A DNA stretch of 64,000 nucleotides, taken from positions 1 to 64,000 of the forward strand of contig NZ_QFXK01000033.1 of assembly GCF_003261635.1 (NCBI RefSeq), written 5' to 3'. Under the pieces are notes generated by a model. That model did not search any database and was not told where the DNA came from. It saw only the letters and a list, made by a program, of their open reading frames with translations. Origin of the DNA: Kribbella monticola. GTDB taxonomy: Bacteria > Actinomycetota > Actinomycetes > Propionibacteriales > Kribbellaceae. This document shows, one piece after another, positions 7,558-14,646 of the stretch. The position numbers and the translations under genes are program-made. Numbering within the stretch: position 1 is the first letter of the stretch; every line of letters starts with the position of its first letter.

Positions 7558-8364
7558 TCAGCGGTTGGTGTCGGCCGGCTTGGTGGTTCGGCGGTGGTAG
7601 GTGGGTGGGGTGTTGGCGTAGAGGTCGCCTCGGTAGATGCCGTGGATGATTTCGGATTCGTAGCCGGCGAGTTCGGGCATGCCGAGGGTGCGGGCGATCT
7701 CGAGTTCGGCGGCGGCGTCGTACGGGACGCGGACGAACTGGATCGAGAAGGGTGCCTCGTCGAGGGTGTCGGGGATGCCTTCGAGGATCACGTAGACCGG
7801 GGTCGGGTCGCTCATGCTGTTGCCGACGCTGCCGGCGTTGAAGAGGACGCGGCGGTCCAGGTCGGCCTCGTAGAACGGGTCGTGGGTGTCGCCGTACCCG
7901 ACGACAGTGGGGATGGGGCCGTCGCCGGTGGCGGGGGTGTTCTCGAACATGCCGAGGTACTCCTGCTCGTCATGGTCGAACCGGACCCGGCGGTGTACCG
8001 AGGTCGCGGACGCGTGGAAGAGGCGGATCCGGCGACCGCTCAGGACGAAGTCGTGGCTGAACGGGAGGTCGCGGAGCCACTTCCACTGGTCCTCGCGGAG
8101 TTCGTTCTTCCACCAGCGGAGGCTGTCGTTGTCGATCTCCCGGTCGGGGTCGGGCAGAAAATCGTCCCAGTTGCCGAGGATGTTCACCTCGCAGAGCTCC
8201 CGGCACCGGTCCACCACCGCGCGCCCGCGCGGTCCTTTGCCGACATAGTCGCCGAGGTTGAAGATCCTGCTGATCCCCCGCGCCTCGATATCCGCGAGCA
8301 CCGCCTCCAAGGCCGACAGATTCCCGTGCACATCCGAAATCAACGCGATCCGCTCCAGCCTCAT
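7558..8364 (-). CDS. Calcineurin-like metallophosphoesterase
   Basis: A 268-residue phosphoesterase of the YfcE/MJ0936-like branch. The metal-site motifs appear in order: DVHGN (11-15), GDYVGKGP (38-45), GNWD (64-67), a His in LFHAS, and YGDTHDP. The last is usually GHTH; here the first His is Asp, as in some family members. It probably hydrolyses a phosphodiester or small phosphoprotein substrate in the cytoplasm. I chose ATG 8364 because the family begins at RIALISDVHGN and a GGGGTG stretch precedes it; the longer open frame upstream is made of a repeat. Confidence 0.88.
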   Translation of the reverse strand: MRLERIALISDVHGNLSALEAVLADIEARGISRIFNLGDYVGKGPRGRAVVDRCRELCEVNILGNWDDFLPDPDREIDNDSLRWWKNELREDQWKWLRDLPFSHDFVLSGRRIRLFHASATSVHRRVRFDHDEQEYLGMFENTPATGDGPIPTVVGYGDTHDPFYEADLDRRVLFNAGSVGNSMSDPTPVYVILEGIPDTLDEAPFSIQFVRVPYDAAAELEIARTLGMPELAGYESEIIHGIYRGDLYANTPPTYHRRTTKPADTNR

Positions 8365-8401
8365 CACCCCATCATCCGTCAGGGCGCTTCCACTGTGCAG
8401 A

Positions 8402-8500
8402 CAGCCCGTCCGCCTCTGCCGCTTGTTGCAAAGGCAGCCCATCCGCCTCTGCCGCTTGTTGCAAAGACAGCCCGTCCGCCTCTGCCGCTTGTTGCAGAGG
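8402..8500. repeat. 33-bp tandem repeat, 3 copies
   Basis: Three consecutive 33-bp units (8402-8434, 8435-8467, 8468-8500), each carrying CCGCCTCTGCCGCTTGTTGC, lie between the SnoaL-like gene and the phosphoesterase gene. Only the third unit is followed by the complementary arm that makes a hairpin, so the array looks like a duplicated terminator half. Confidence 0.9.
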
Positions 8501-8506
8501 CGGACG
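8473..8506 (-). terminator. Stem-loop terminator, 13-bp perfect stem
   Basis: CGTCCGCCTCTGC (8473-8485) pairs perfectly with 8494-8506 around an 8-base loop. It begins nine bases after the stop codon of the SnoaL-like gene on the minus strand, as expected for an intrinsic terminator. There is no clear U-tract, which is common in high-GC actinobacteria. Confidence 0.7.
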
Positions 8507-8514
8507 AAGGCCGG

Positions 8515-8940
8515 TCAGTCGGTCTGTGGCCAGGGCCAGCCGAGCTGGAAGAAGAGGCCGAGGCGGTCACTCACCGCCCGGATCCCGGAGATCTTGCCCT
8601 CGGTCAGGGTGAGGATCCAGATCGCCTCGTTCTCGAAGCTCCGGCCGGTCGGCTCGGGCATGCGAGGGTGGGTCCCGCTGTGGACGCCCCGCTGGATCAC
8701 CCGGGCGACCACCTGATCGCCCTCGCCGATCAGCTCCTCCACCTGGACGGTGAGGGGATCGAACGCGGCCAGCTGCTGACGGAGCCCCTCGAACGCCGCG
8801 CCGGGCTCGTCCGGCTCGCCGTGAATGATCTTGTTGTGGTCCACGACGTCCTGCGCCACGTACTGCGGCAGGTCCTCGACCCGACGGTCGCTGACCGCCT
8901 CGAAGAACCCCAGGACCGCCTTCTTGTTGTCGTCGATCAC
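8515..8940 (-). CDS. SnoaL-like / NTF2-fold protein
   Basis: A 141-residue small alpha+beta barrel protein of the ester-cyclase/SnoaL group. It shows the family layout: N-terminal helices (NKKAVLGFFEAVSDRRVEDL), the HNKIIHGEPDEPGAAFEGLR segment, the strand VQVEELIGEGDQVVARVIQR, GVHSGTH, and the last strands ISGIRAVSDRLGLFFQLGW. Such proteins are often stress- or metabolite-linked, and the ligand cannot be inferred. The start is GTG 8940 with GGGGAG upstream. A hairpin follows the stop. Nothing in the neighbourhood gives a pathway. Confidence 0.85.
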   Translation of the reverse strand: MIDDNKKAVLGFFEAVSDRRVEDLPQYVAQDVVDHNKIIHGEPDEPGAAFEGLRQQLAAFDPLTVQVEELIGEGDQVVARVIQRGVHSGTHPRMPEPTGRSFENEAIWILTLTEGKISGIRAVSDRLGLFFQLGWPWPQTD

Positions 8941-9004
8941 GATCTCCCCACCCCTGTCTGAGCCAATTTGCCGGCCGCAAGATTAGCTTGACCGGTAGCT
9001 CATT

Positions 9005-9236
9005 CAGCGGCTTCCGGTGGGGCCCGCGGGTTGTCCGTGGCTGGGTGGTGGCGTCGCGCGGGTGGTGTCAGCGGCTTCCGGTAGGGCCTGTGGGTTGTCC
9101 GTGGGCCGCGTGGTCGATGTCGCGCGGGTGGTGTCAGCGGCTTCCGGTGGGGCCGGTGGGTTGTCCGTGGGCTGCGTGGTCGGTGTCGCGCGGGTGGTGT
9201 CAGCGGCTTCCGGTGGGGCCGGTGGGTTGGGGAGTA
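9005..9236. repeat. 64-68-bp degenerate tandem repeat, 4 copies
   Basis: Four copies beginning with CAGCGGCTTCCGGT start at 9005, 9069, 9133 and 9201, with the block GGGTTGTCCGTGG and a TCGCGCGGGTGGTGT tail in each full copy. The block fills the gap between the SnoaL-like gene and the TrbL-like gene. The last copy supplies the stop codon and the final PTGSR residues of the TrbL-like protein, so the repeat has grown outward from, or into, the coding end. Confidence 0.88.
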
Positions 9237-10480
9237 TTGCTGGAGGAGGACGAGCGGCTGCTGGATCGGCGGGGGGCGCCGGGGCGGCTGGTGGAGGAGT
9301 TGGTGGGGGTGGGGGAGCCGCCGCCGGATTCGCCGGCGGAATGGGCGGCCGCGCCTGCCAGGCCGCCGCCGGCCTTCTTGGCGCCCGACATTGCGGCGCC
9401 CGCTGCGGCCGCCCCGACGCCGATCGCTCCCGTGGCCCGGCCACCGCCACCGCCCCCTCCTCCACCGCCGCCGCCCGAGCCGCCAGAGGAACCGCCTGCG
9501 CGGCCTGACGAGCGGCCGAGGTTGATGGCACCCGTGGCGAGGTTCCCCGGGTCGGCGACGCCCGCACCGGCGCCCGCGCTACCGCCTGCGACAGCGGCGG
9601 TGACCGGTACGGCGAAGCGCAGGAGCGCGGGCAGCGCGAAGACCGCAAGCAGCATCATCATCAGTCCGGTCAGTGCTTGGACCATCCCATTGCCGGACTT
9701 GCTCGTGATGCCGGCCTCGTTCATCTTCATTGCCGCCGCGTAGATCAGCGCCGCGGCCGGTTTGTAGGCGATGAAGGCCAGCGCCCACGCGCAGTACTTC
9801 TTGAACCACGCCTTGCCTGCTTCGGTGTTGGTCGCGGCAGCGGCGATCGGGAAGGTACCTGCCAGGAGCACGAGCATCGCCGACCGGATCAGCAGCAGGA
9901 CGACCTGGATCACCGAGGCGATGAAGACGGCGATGCCGAAGAACATCCCGACGATCAGCGGCACGTTCCCGAATCCCGTGCCTTGCGTACCACCCTGCAG
10001 CACAAGGCCGCCGAGCGCGGAGTGGAACGCCTGGTCGTGCGGTGTCGCGTGCTGGACGATGTCCATCGCGAAGGTGTCGGACCAGGCGGACAGCAACTGG
10101 ATCGTGGCCGTCCCCATTCCCGCGACCACCACCAGCGTCATTGTTGCCTTGAGCAACTCTCTGAGTGGCTCGGCGCGTTGCTCCCAGGCCGTTCGCATAC
10201 CCGCGATCAGGACGGCGAACGTGAAGACGCTGATGGCGAGCGCCGTCGAATAGCTGTGCAGGTAGGCGACCGGACCGCTGTCGACCCAATCGCCGGACTT
10301 CTGGGTCGCGAGCTGAGGGCTGTCGATCTTCATCCAGAACGTGGCGACCGCTTGCAGACCTGCGCTCGCGGTCTCACCGATCTTGGTCGCGAGATCGTTG
10401 ATCATGCTCGACGCGGCGTTCGTCGCGGCCGACTGGAAGCTCTCGCGGACATTGCACGCGACATCGAGACGCCCGCACAT
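9200..10480 (-). CDS. TrbL/VirB6-like conjugation-type membrane protein
   Basis: A 426-residue integral membrane protein. About six hydrophobic segments are visible (near 76-96, 112-131, 172-196, 200-217, 229-250, 268-290), the pattern of TrbL/VirB6 proteins of type IV secretion and actinobacterial conjugation systems. Residues from about 320 onward form a low-complexity Gly/Ala/Ser/Pro tail with a long glycine run and a Ser/Arg-rich end. ATG 10480 overlaps the stop of the gene before it by one base (TGATG), so the pair is coupled. No coupling ATPase, relaxase or VirB4 homologue is present in the window, so a role in DNA transfer is only inferred. Confidence 0.72.
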   Translation of the reverse strand: MCGRLDVACNVRESFQSAATNAASSMINDLATKIGETASAGLQAVATFWMKIDSPQLATQKSGDWVDSGPVAYLHSYSTALAISVFTFAVLIAGMRTAWEQRAEPLRELLKATMTLVVVAGMGTATIQLLSAWSDTFAMDIVQHATPHDQAFHSALGGLVLQGGTQGTGFGNVPLIVGMFFGIAVFIASVIQVVLLLIRSAMLVLLAGTFPIAAAATNTEAGKAWFKKYCAWALAFIAYKPAAALIYAAAMKMNEAGITSKSGNGMVQALTGLMMMLLAVFALPALLRFAVPVTAAVAGGSAGAGAGVADPGNLATGAINLGRSSGRAGGSSGGSGGGGGGGGGGGGRATGAIGVGAAAAGAAMSGAKKAGGGLAGAAAHSAGESGGGSPTPTNSSTSRPGAPRRSSSRSSSSSNTPQPTGPTGSR

Positions 10481-11589
10481 CAGACACCACTCCAGGCGAC
10501 GAAGCCGGACAGATCACGCTGCTGCCCGTACGGCGCGCCGACCGACTCGCCTGGTCTGGGCGGCACCACTCGCCAGTCGCCGGCGGACCACACCAAGGTG
10601 AAGGTGGCGCTGACGAAAGCGGTCTCGACGGGCATCGCCAGCATCACCGTGACGCGGTCCGCCTCGGCGTCGACCACTCGGTAGCCGGAGATCTGGGTCG
10701 GGTTCGAGTCTTCGTCGCCAGAATCCTTGCGCAGGTCCGCGAGCAGGGCGTCGGTGTCCGGACCGGGGACCATCAGTTTGCCGACGGTGGTGAGGACGTG
10801 GCGCTGATCTGCCATCGCCGCGACCGCGTGGTACGCCGCGTACAGCGCGCCCGTCGGCGAGTGGGCGAAACAGCGCCGGAAGCCGTCAGGATCCTGCTTC
10901 AAAGGTCCGTACGCCGAGGAGCGCGGCACCACGACGCGATGGTTCACCTCCCAGCTGTCGACCGCCGGTGCCTTCGCCGGAATCCCCTGATCGCCGGCCG
11001 TCAGCCCACAGCGGCTACCGGCTGTCGAGTCACCCGAAGCAGGCACCGCAGGACCACCAACCGAAGGCGCACACCCAGCGGAGGCACTCGACGCGGACGA
11101 GCGCGAGACGGAGATCGCCCGGGCGGAGTAACTGGAACCCCGGGCGCCCGCAGCGGAGGTGGCCAAGGTGGAGATCGCCGGGGCAGAGGAGCCGGCGCCC
11201 GCGCCGCCGGACACAGAGGAGCCCGGGACGGAAGAGCCCGGGGCGGAAGAGCCCGGGGCGGAAGAGCCCGGGACGGAAGAGCCCGGGGCGGAAGAGCCCG
11301 GGGCGGAAGAGCCCGGGACGGAAGAGCCCGGGGCGGAGGAGCCCGGGGCGGGGGCGGCGGGGCAGGGGGTGGGGGTGGTTTGGGGAGTGACGGCGGCTGG
11401 AGGGCTTTGCGGGGTGGGGGTGGGTTGGGGAGTGACGGCGGCTGGAGGGCTTTGCGGGGTGCCGGCGGCTGGCGTGCTGGATGGGCCGGTAACCAGGAGG
11501 AGGATGCCGCAGAGGAGGATGGCGGTGAGGACGATGGCGGCGGCGACGAAGCCGCGGCCGTAGGGTGATTTCTCGTCGGTGGTGTTCAT
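10480..11589 (-). CDS. Membrane-anchored VirB8/TcpC-like protein with repeat linker
   Basis: A 369-residue protein. A short cytoplasmic N-terminus is followed by one membrane segment (about 14-35), then a Pro/Ser/Ala-rich linker to about residue 200 that includes nine near-tandem APGSS/VPGSS units, and a folded C-terminal domain (about 205-369) containing YAAYHAVAAMADQRHV and FTLVWSAGDWRVVPP. The anchor-linker-NTF2-like layout and the coupling to a TrbL-like protein point to a VirB8/TcpC-type periplasmic scaffold. Sequence identity to VirB8 is not evident by eye. The start is ATG 11589. Confidence 0.62.
   Translation of the reverse strand: MNTTDEKSPYGRGFVAAAIVLTAILLCGILLLVTGPSSTPAAGTPQSPPAAVTPQPTPTPQSPPAAVTPQTTPTPCPAAPAPGSSAPGSSVPGSSAPGSSAPGSSVPGSSAPGSSAPGSSVPGSSVSGGAGAGSSAPAISTLATSAAGARGSSYSARAISVSRSSASSASAGCAPSVGGPAVPASGDSTAGSRCGLTAGDQGIPAKAPAVDSWEVNHRVVVPRSSAYGPLKQDPDGFRRCFAHSPTGALYAAYHAVAAMADQRHVLTTVGKLMVPGPDTDALLADLRKDSGDEDSNPTQISGYRVVDAEADRVTVMLAMPVETAFVSATFTLVWSAGDWRVVPPRPGESVGAPYGQQRDLSGFVAWSGV
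11211..11350. repeat. 15-bp coding tandem repeat (APGSS/VPGSS)
   Basis: About nine units of 15 bp, built on GAGCCCGGGGCGGAA / GAGCCCGGGACGGAA on the plus strand, encode a PGSS-containing linker on the minus strand. The near-identity of the units suggests length variation by slippage. The frame is preserved because each unit is five codons. Confidence 0.88.
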
Positions 11590-11716
11590 CGTGGTCCCCG
11601 ATCCGCGGCGGCTGATTGCGTACGATCACCAGCCTGGCAAAGATCGGCCGACCGCCGCGGAAGTTATCCACAGGCGGTTGTCACGCTCAGCTGTCCATCA
11701 ATCGTGTCTCAACCTG

Positions 11717-11760
11717 TAGCTGACAGGTCACCCCGTGTAGCGAAGTGACCTAGTCAGCTA
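11717..11760. promoter_or_regulatory. Inverted repeat upstream of marR, likely operator
   Basis: TAGCTGACAGGTCAC (11717-11731) faces GTGACCTAGTCAGCTA (11745-11760), complementary except for one inserted base, with a 13-base spacer. It lies between the VirB8-like gene (start 11589, minus) and the MarR gene. A TAATAG hexamer at 11759-11764 could be a -10 element for a transcript starting near the ATG at 11774. I infer an operator for the MarR protein. Confidence 0.55.
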
Positions 11761-11773
11761 ATAGAGTCCGCGC

Positions 11774-11860
11774 ATGACCATCGCGCCATCGCTTTGCTCG
11801 CCCCTAGCGCTCGCCGATGCAGAACCCACTCACGCCGCCGAACCCTGGGAAGCGACGTGA
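11774..11860 (+). CDS. Possible 28-codon leader ORF coupled to marR
   Basis: An ATG at 11774 opens a 28-residue frame (starting MTIAPSLCSP, ending PWEAT) whose TGA overlaps the GTG start of the MarR gene as GTGA. A -10-like TAATAG ends nine bases before the ATG, so a leaderless transcript is possible. I do not recognise the peptide. It may be a leader that couples translation into marR, or chance. Confidence 0.35.
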   Translation: MTIAPSLCSPLALADAEPTHAAEPWEAT

Positions 11861-12321
11861 TCACCGCGTACGGCCTGCTGCGTGAAGCAGCAGCCGAACT
11901 CGATCACCTGATGCGCCATTCCCTGAAGCGCAGTGGTCTGCAAATGGCAATGTTCGAACTGTTGCTGCGGCTCGCCCGCAGCCACGGCGAAAGACAGCGT
12001 CTCACCTCACTCGCCCGGGAGCTGACCGTCACCACCGGCGGCATCACCCGGCTGGTCGACCGTGCCGAGAACCTCGGCCTGGTGCGTCGGGAGCCCTGTC
12101 CCGACGACGCCCGCGGGTCGTTCGCGGTTCTCACGGAGGAGGGCAAGCGGCGGCTGCGCGAAGCGCTGCCGGACCACCTCCTGGAGATCGACAGCCTCTG
12201 GATGTCGCAGCTGGCCGACGAGCGCGAGCTCGTCCTCGGCAAGCTCCGCCGGGTCCGTGACAATGCCCGTCGCTGGCCGAACGGCCGGCCCACCCTGCCT
12301 CCCATCTCCGACCGGCTCTGA
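11857..12321 (+). CDS. MarR-family transcriptional regulator
   Basis: A 154-residue winged-helix repressor-type protein. The order is typical: N-terminal dimer helix (LLREAAAELDHLMRHSLKR), recognition region TSLARELTVTTGGITRLVDR (about 50-70), wing with PDDARGSFAVLTEEG, and a C-terminal dimer helix. GTG 11857 follows GGGAAG and overlaps a short upstream frame by GTGA. It precedes the molybdopterin oxidoreductase by 91 bases on the same strand. An inverted repeat upstream suggests autoregulation and possibly control of the divergent TrbL/VirB8-like pair. Confidence 0.9.
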   Translation: MITAYGLLREAAAELDHLMRHSLKRSGLQMAMFELLLRLARSHGERQRLTSLARELTVTTGGITRLVDRAENLGLVRREPCPDDARGSFAVLTEEGKRRLREALPDHLLEIDSLWMSQLADERELVLGKLRRVRDNARRWPNGRPTLPPISDRL

Positions 12322-12412
12322 CCCGACCGGATCTGACCCGATCGCATTACCCGCTTCTAACGGATGGGGCGCCTGGCTGGCGCCGGGCGCCCCGCCGAGC
12401 AATTGTTGAGTA

Positions 12413-13975
12413 GTGAACCAGTCCCAAGCTCCGGTCCAGCCCCGGCCGGTGACCTCGCCGCCGTCTCCGCCACGGCGCGCAGCATTCCTCCGCGCCGCCA
12501 TCGGCGGCGTTCTCGCCGCACTGGCCGGCCTGGCCGCCGGCTCGGTCGCCGCGGCGCTGCTCGGGACCGGACAGACGCCGGTGGTGGCGATCGGTTCCGC
12601 GTTCATCGACCGGACGCCGCCGTGGCTGAAGGACCTGGCCATCTCCCTGTTCGGCACGCACGACAAGCTCGCGCTGCGGACCGGCATCCTCATCGTCCTG
12701 CTCGCGTTCGCCGCTTTCGGCGGAGTTCTGGCCGTACTGCGGTACTGGGCGGGCGCCGCCGTCGTTGTGATCCTCGCGGGGCTGGCCGTCCTGGCGGCCC
12801 AGACCCGGCCGGACGCCGGGCAGACCGGCTTCGTCCCGTCCTTCGTGGCGGGGGTCGTCGCGTTGCTCGTACTGCGGTTGTACTCCCAACGGCTGGCCAC
12901 GCTGCTGCACGACCCGGAGGACGGCGTGAGCCGGCGAGGCTTTCTCCAGCTGTCCGCGGGGGTCGCGCTGGGCTCCGTCGCAGTAGGTGCCCTAGGCAAC
13001 GTTATTGGCGGTCACCGGTCAGCGGTCACCGATGCCCGCGACGCGCTCCAGCTTCCGGTCCCACCCAGCGTCGACCCGCCGCCCGGAGTACAGGTTGCGG
13101 GCGCTCCTCCGTGGGCGACTCCGAACGACGAGTTCTACCGGATCGACACCGCGCTGTCGGTGCCGCTGATCATGCCGGCCGACTGGAAGCTGCGGATCCA
13201 CGGGATGGTCGACCGCGAGATCGAGCTGGACTTCGCCGCGCTGCTGAAGCGCACCGTCGTGCACAAGTGGGTCACGCTGACCTGCGTGAGCAACGAGGTC
13301 GGCGGCGACCTGATCGGCAACGCACTCTGGTCCGGCGTACTGCTGAAGGACCTGCTCACCGAGGCCGGGGTGTCGGCCGATGCCGATGCGATCAAGTCGA
13401 CGTCCAAGGACGGGTTCACCGCCGGTACGCCGTTGAGCACGTTGCTCGACGACCGCGAGTCGATGCTCGCCTTCGCGATGAACGGCAAGCCGCTGCCGCT
13501 GGAACACGGGTTCCCGGTGCGCATCGTCGTACCGGGGCTGTACGGGTACGTCTCGGCGACCAAATGGCTCGCGGAGATCGAGGTCACCAGGTTCGACCAG
13601 TTCCAGGCGTACTGGACACCGCGTGGGTGGTCCGAGCGTGGGCCGATCAAGCTGTCGTCGCGGATCGACGTACCGCGGTCGAAGGCGGCGCCGGGACCGG
13701 TCACGGTCGCCGGAGTCGCGTGGGACCAGCATGTCGGGGTCTCGAAGGTGGAGGTCCGCGTCGACGGCGGCGCCTGGCAGGAGGCGACACTGGCCACGGA
13801 CGCCTCCATCGACACCTGGCGGCAGTGGCACTGGACCTGGGATGCGCCGCGCGGTCACCACGTCCTACAGGTCCGCGCCTTCGACGCCAAGGGCAATCCG
13901 CAGATCGAGAGTCAGGCGCCGCCCGCTCCGGACGGATCGACCGGGCTGCACAGCGTCGACATCAAGGTCGGCTGA
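12413..13975 (+). CDS. Membrane-anchored molybdopterin-dependent oxidoreductase
   Basis: A 520-residue protein of the sulfite oxidase/YedY superfamily. The N-terminus has four hydrophobic segments (about 24-48, 89-108, 112-129, 142-158), then an internal twin-arginine sequence SRRGFLQ (173-179) before a fifth hydrophobic stretch (180-196). The catalytic domain follows: Cys291 in LTCVSNEVGGDL is the molybdenum ligand, and the Mo-co domain C-terminal immunoglobulin-like dimer domain runs to the end. The architecture places the active site outside the membrane. The acceptor substrate is unknown; family members reduce or oxidise sulfur or methionine-sulfoxide species. The start is GTG 12413. Confidence 0.88.
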   Translation: MNQSQAPVQPRPVTSPPSPPRRAAFLRAAIGGVLAALAGLAAGSVAAALLGTGQTPVVAIGSAFIDRTPPWLKDLAISLFGTHDKLALRTGILIVLLAFAAFGGVLAVLRYWAGAAVVVILAGLAVLAAQTRPDAGQTGFVPSFVAGVVALLVLRLYSQRLATLLHDPEDGVSRRGFLQLSAGVALGSVAVGALGNVIGGHRSAVTDARDALQLPVPPSVDPPPGVQVAGAPPWATPNDEFYRIDTALSVPLIMPADWKLRIHGMVDREIELDFAALLKRTVVHKWVTLTCVSNEVGGDLIGNALWSGVLLKDLLTEAGVSADADAIKSTSKDGFTAGTPLSTLLDDRESMLAFAMNGKPLPLEHGFPVRIVVPGLYGYVSATKWLAEIEVTRFDQFQAYWTPRGWSERGPIKLSSRIDVPRSKAAPGPVTVAGVAWDQHVGVSKVEVRVDGGAWQEATLATDASIDTWRQWHWTWDAPRGHHVLQVRAFDAKGNPQIESQAPPAPDGSTGLHSVDIKVG

Positions 13976-14588
13976 CACCCTCCGTAGGCCTGCTGATCGC
14001 TTCGAGCACCATCGGTAGGAAGAGGTGCTCCAGGGACCCAGCGGGGACCTCTGTGGGCTCCAGCAGACTCTGCGATCGCGCTCCCTCATGCAGCGCGATC
14101 ACCAGCCGCACGAACTGCTCCGGCGGCACGCTCATCCGCAGCTCGCCGGCCGTGCTGATCTCCTCGACCAGAGCGGTCAGTTGCTCGCGGAACATCTTCC
14201 GCTGCTGGTTGAGCGCCTCCGCCGCTTCGGCGTTGCGGAGCGCGTGCAGCGTGAACTCGGTCGAGATGAGATGCCACTGCCGTCGATCAGGCGCAGCATC
14301 GTCCAACAGGCCCAGTACTGCGTCCAGCAGCGTGCCGGGTTGGTCAGCGAGCCCCGGTAGCAGCGCGGCGATCTGCTCCAGCAGGCGATCGGTGGTTGCC
14401 TGGAACAGGGCGAGCACGAGCTCGTCCTTGGAGGCGAAGTTGGAGTAGAACGCGCCCCGGGTGAAACCGGCGCGCTCGCAGATGTCCTCCACGGAGGCAC
14501 CGTTGAAGCCGCGCTCGGCGAACACGTCGAGGGCGCCTTCGAGCAGGCGGGCCCGGGTGGCGGAGCGGCGGCGCTTGGGCGTTTCCAT
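13962..14588 (-). CDS. TetR-family transcriptional regulator
   Basis: A 208-residue regulator. The TetR helix-turn-helix is clear: RARLLEGALDVFAERGFNGA then SVEDICERAGFTRGAFYSNF (about residues 10-52), followed by a helical ligand-binding domain. ATG 14588 is preferred because the conserved domain starts shortly after it; the open frame continues upstream into an operator-like region. It is divergent from the ABC/YhgE pair at 14647 and convergent with the oxidoreductase gene, overlapping that gene's end by 14 bases. It likely represses the membrane-protein pair. Confidence 0.92.
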   Translation of the reverse strand: METPKRRRSATRARLLEGALDVFAERGFNGASVEDICERAGFTRGAFYSNFASKDELVLALFQATTDRLLEQIAALLPGLADQPGTLLDAVLGLLDDAAPDRRQWHLISTEFTLHALRNAEAAEALNQQRKMFREQLTALVEEISTAGELRMSVPPEQFVRLVIALHEGARSQSLLEPTEVPAGSLEHLFLPMVLEAISRPTEGVSRP

Positions 14589-14597
14589 GAGCTTAGG

Positions 14598-14629
14598 ATA
14601 CAGTTCTGTATTGAATACACAATCGTATT
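14598..14629. promoter_or_regulatory. TetR-type operator region
   Basis: Between the divergent tetR and ABC-like genes lie a perfect palindrome ATACAGTTCTGTAT (14598-14611) and an adjacent inverted repeat AATAC-6-GTATT (14614-14629). They occupy the only gap (58 bp) between the two start codons. The AT-rich sequence in this GC-rich region is consistent with overlapping divergent promoters controlled by TetR. Confidence 0.65.
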
Positions 14630-14646
14630 GAACGGGGTAGCCGACG

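Noticed and set aside
8402..8500. Possible small CRISPR array at the 33-bp repeats
   Set aside because: The units abut with no unique spacers, and there are no cas genes; it is a simple tandem repeat.
11211..11350. Non-coding minisatellite
   Set aside because: The 15-bp units keep the reading frame and encode a regular PGSS linker in a supported membrane protein, so they are coding repeats.
9200..11589. Integrated conjugative element
   Set aside because: Only two membrane-protein genes resemble transfer functions. I saw no integrase, relaxase, att repeats or tRNA junction in the window.
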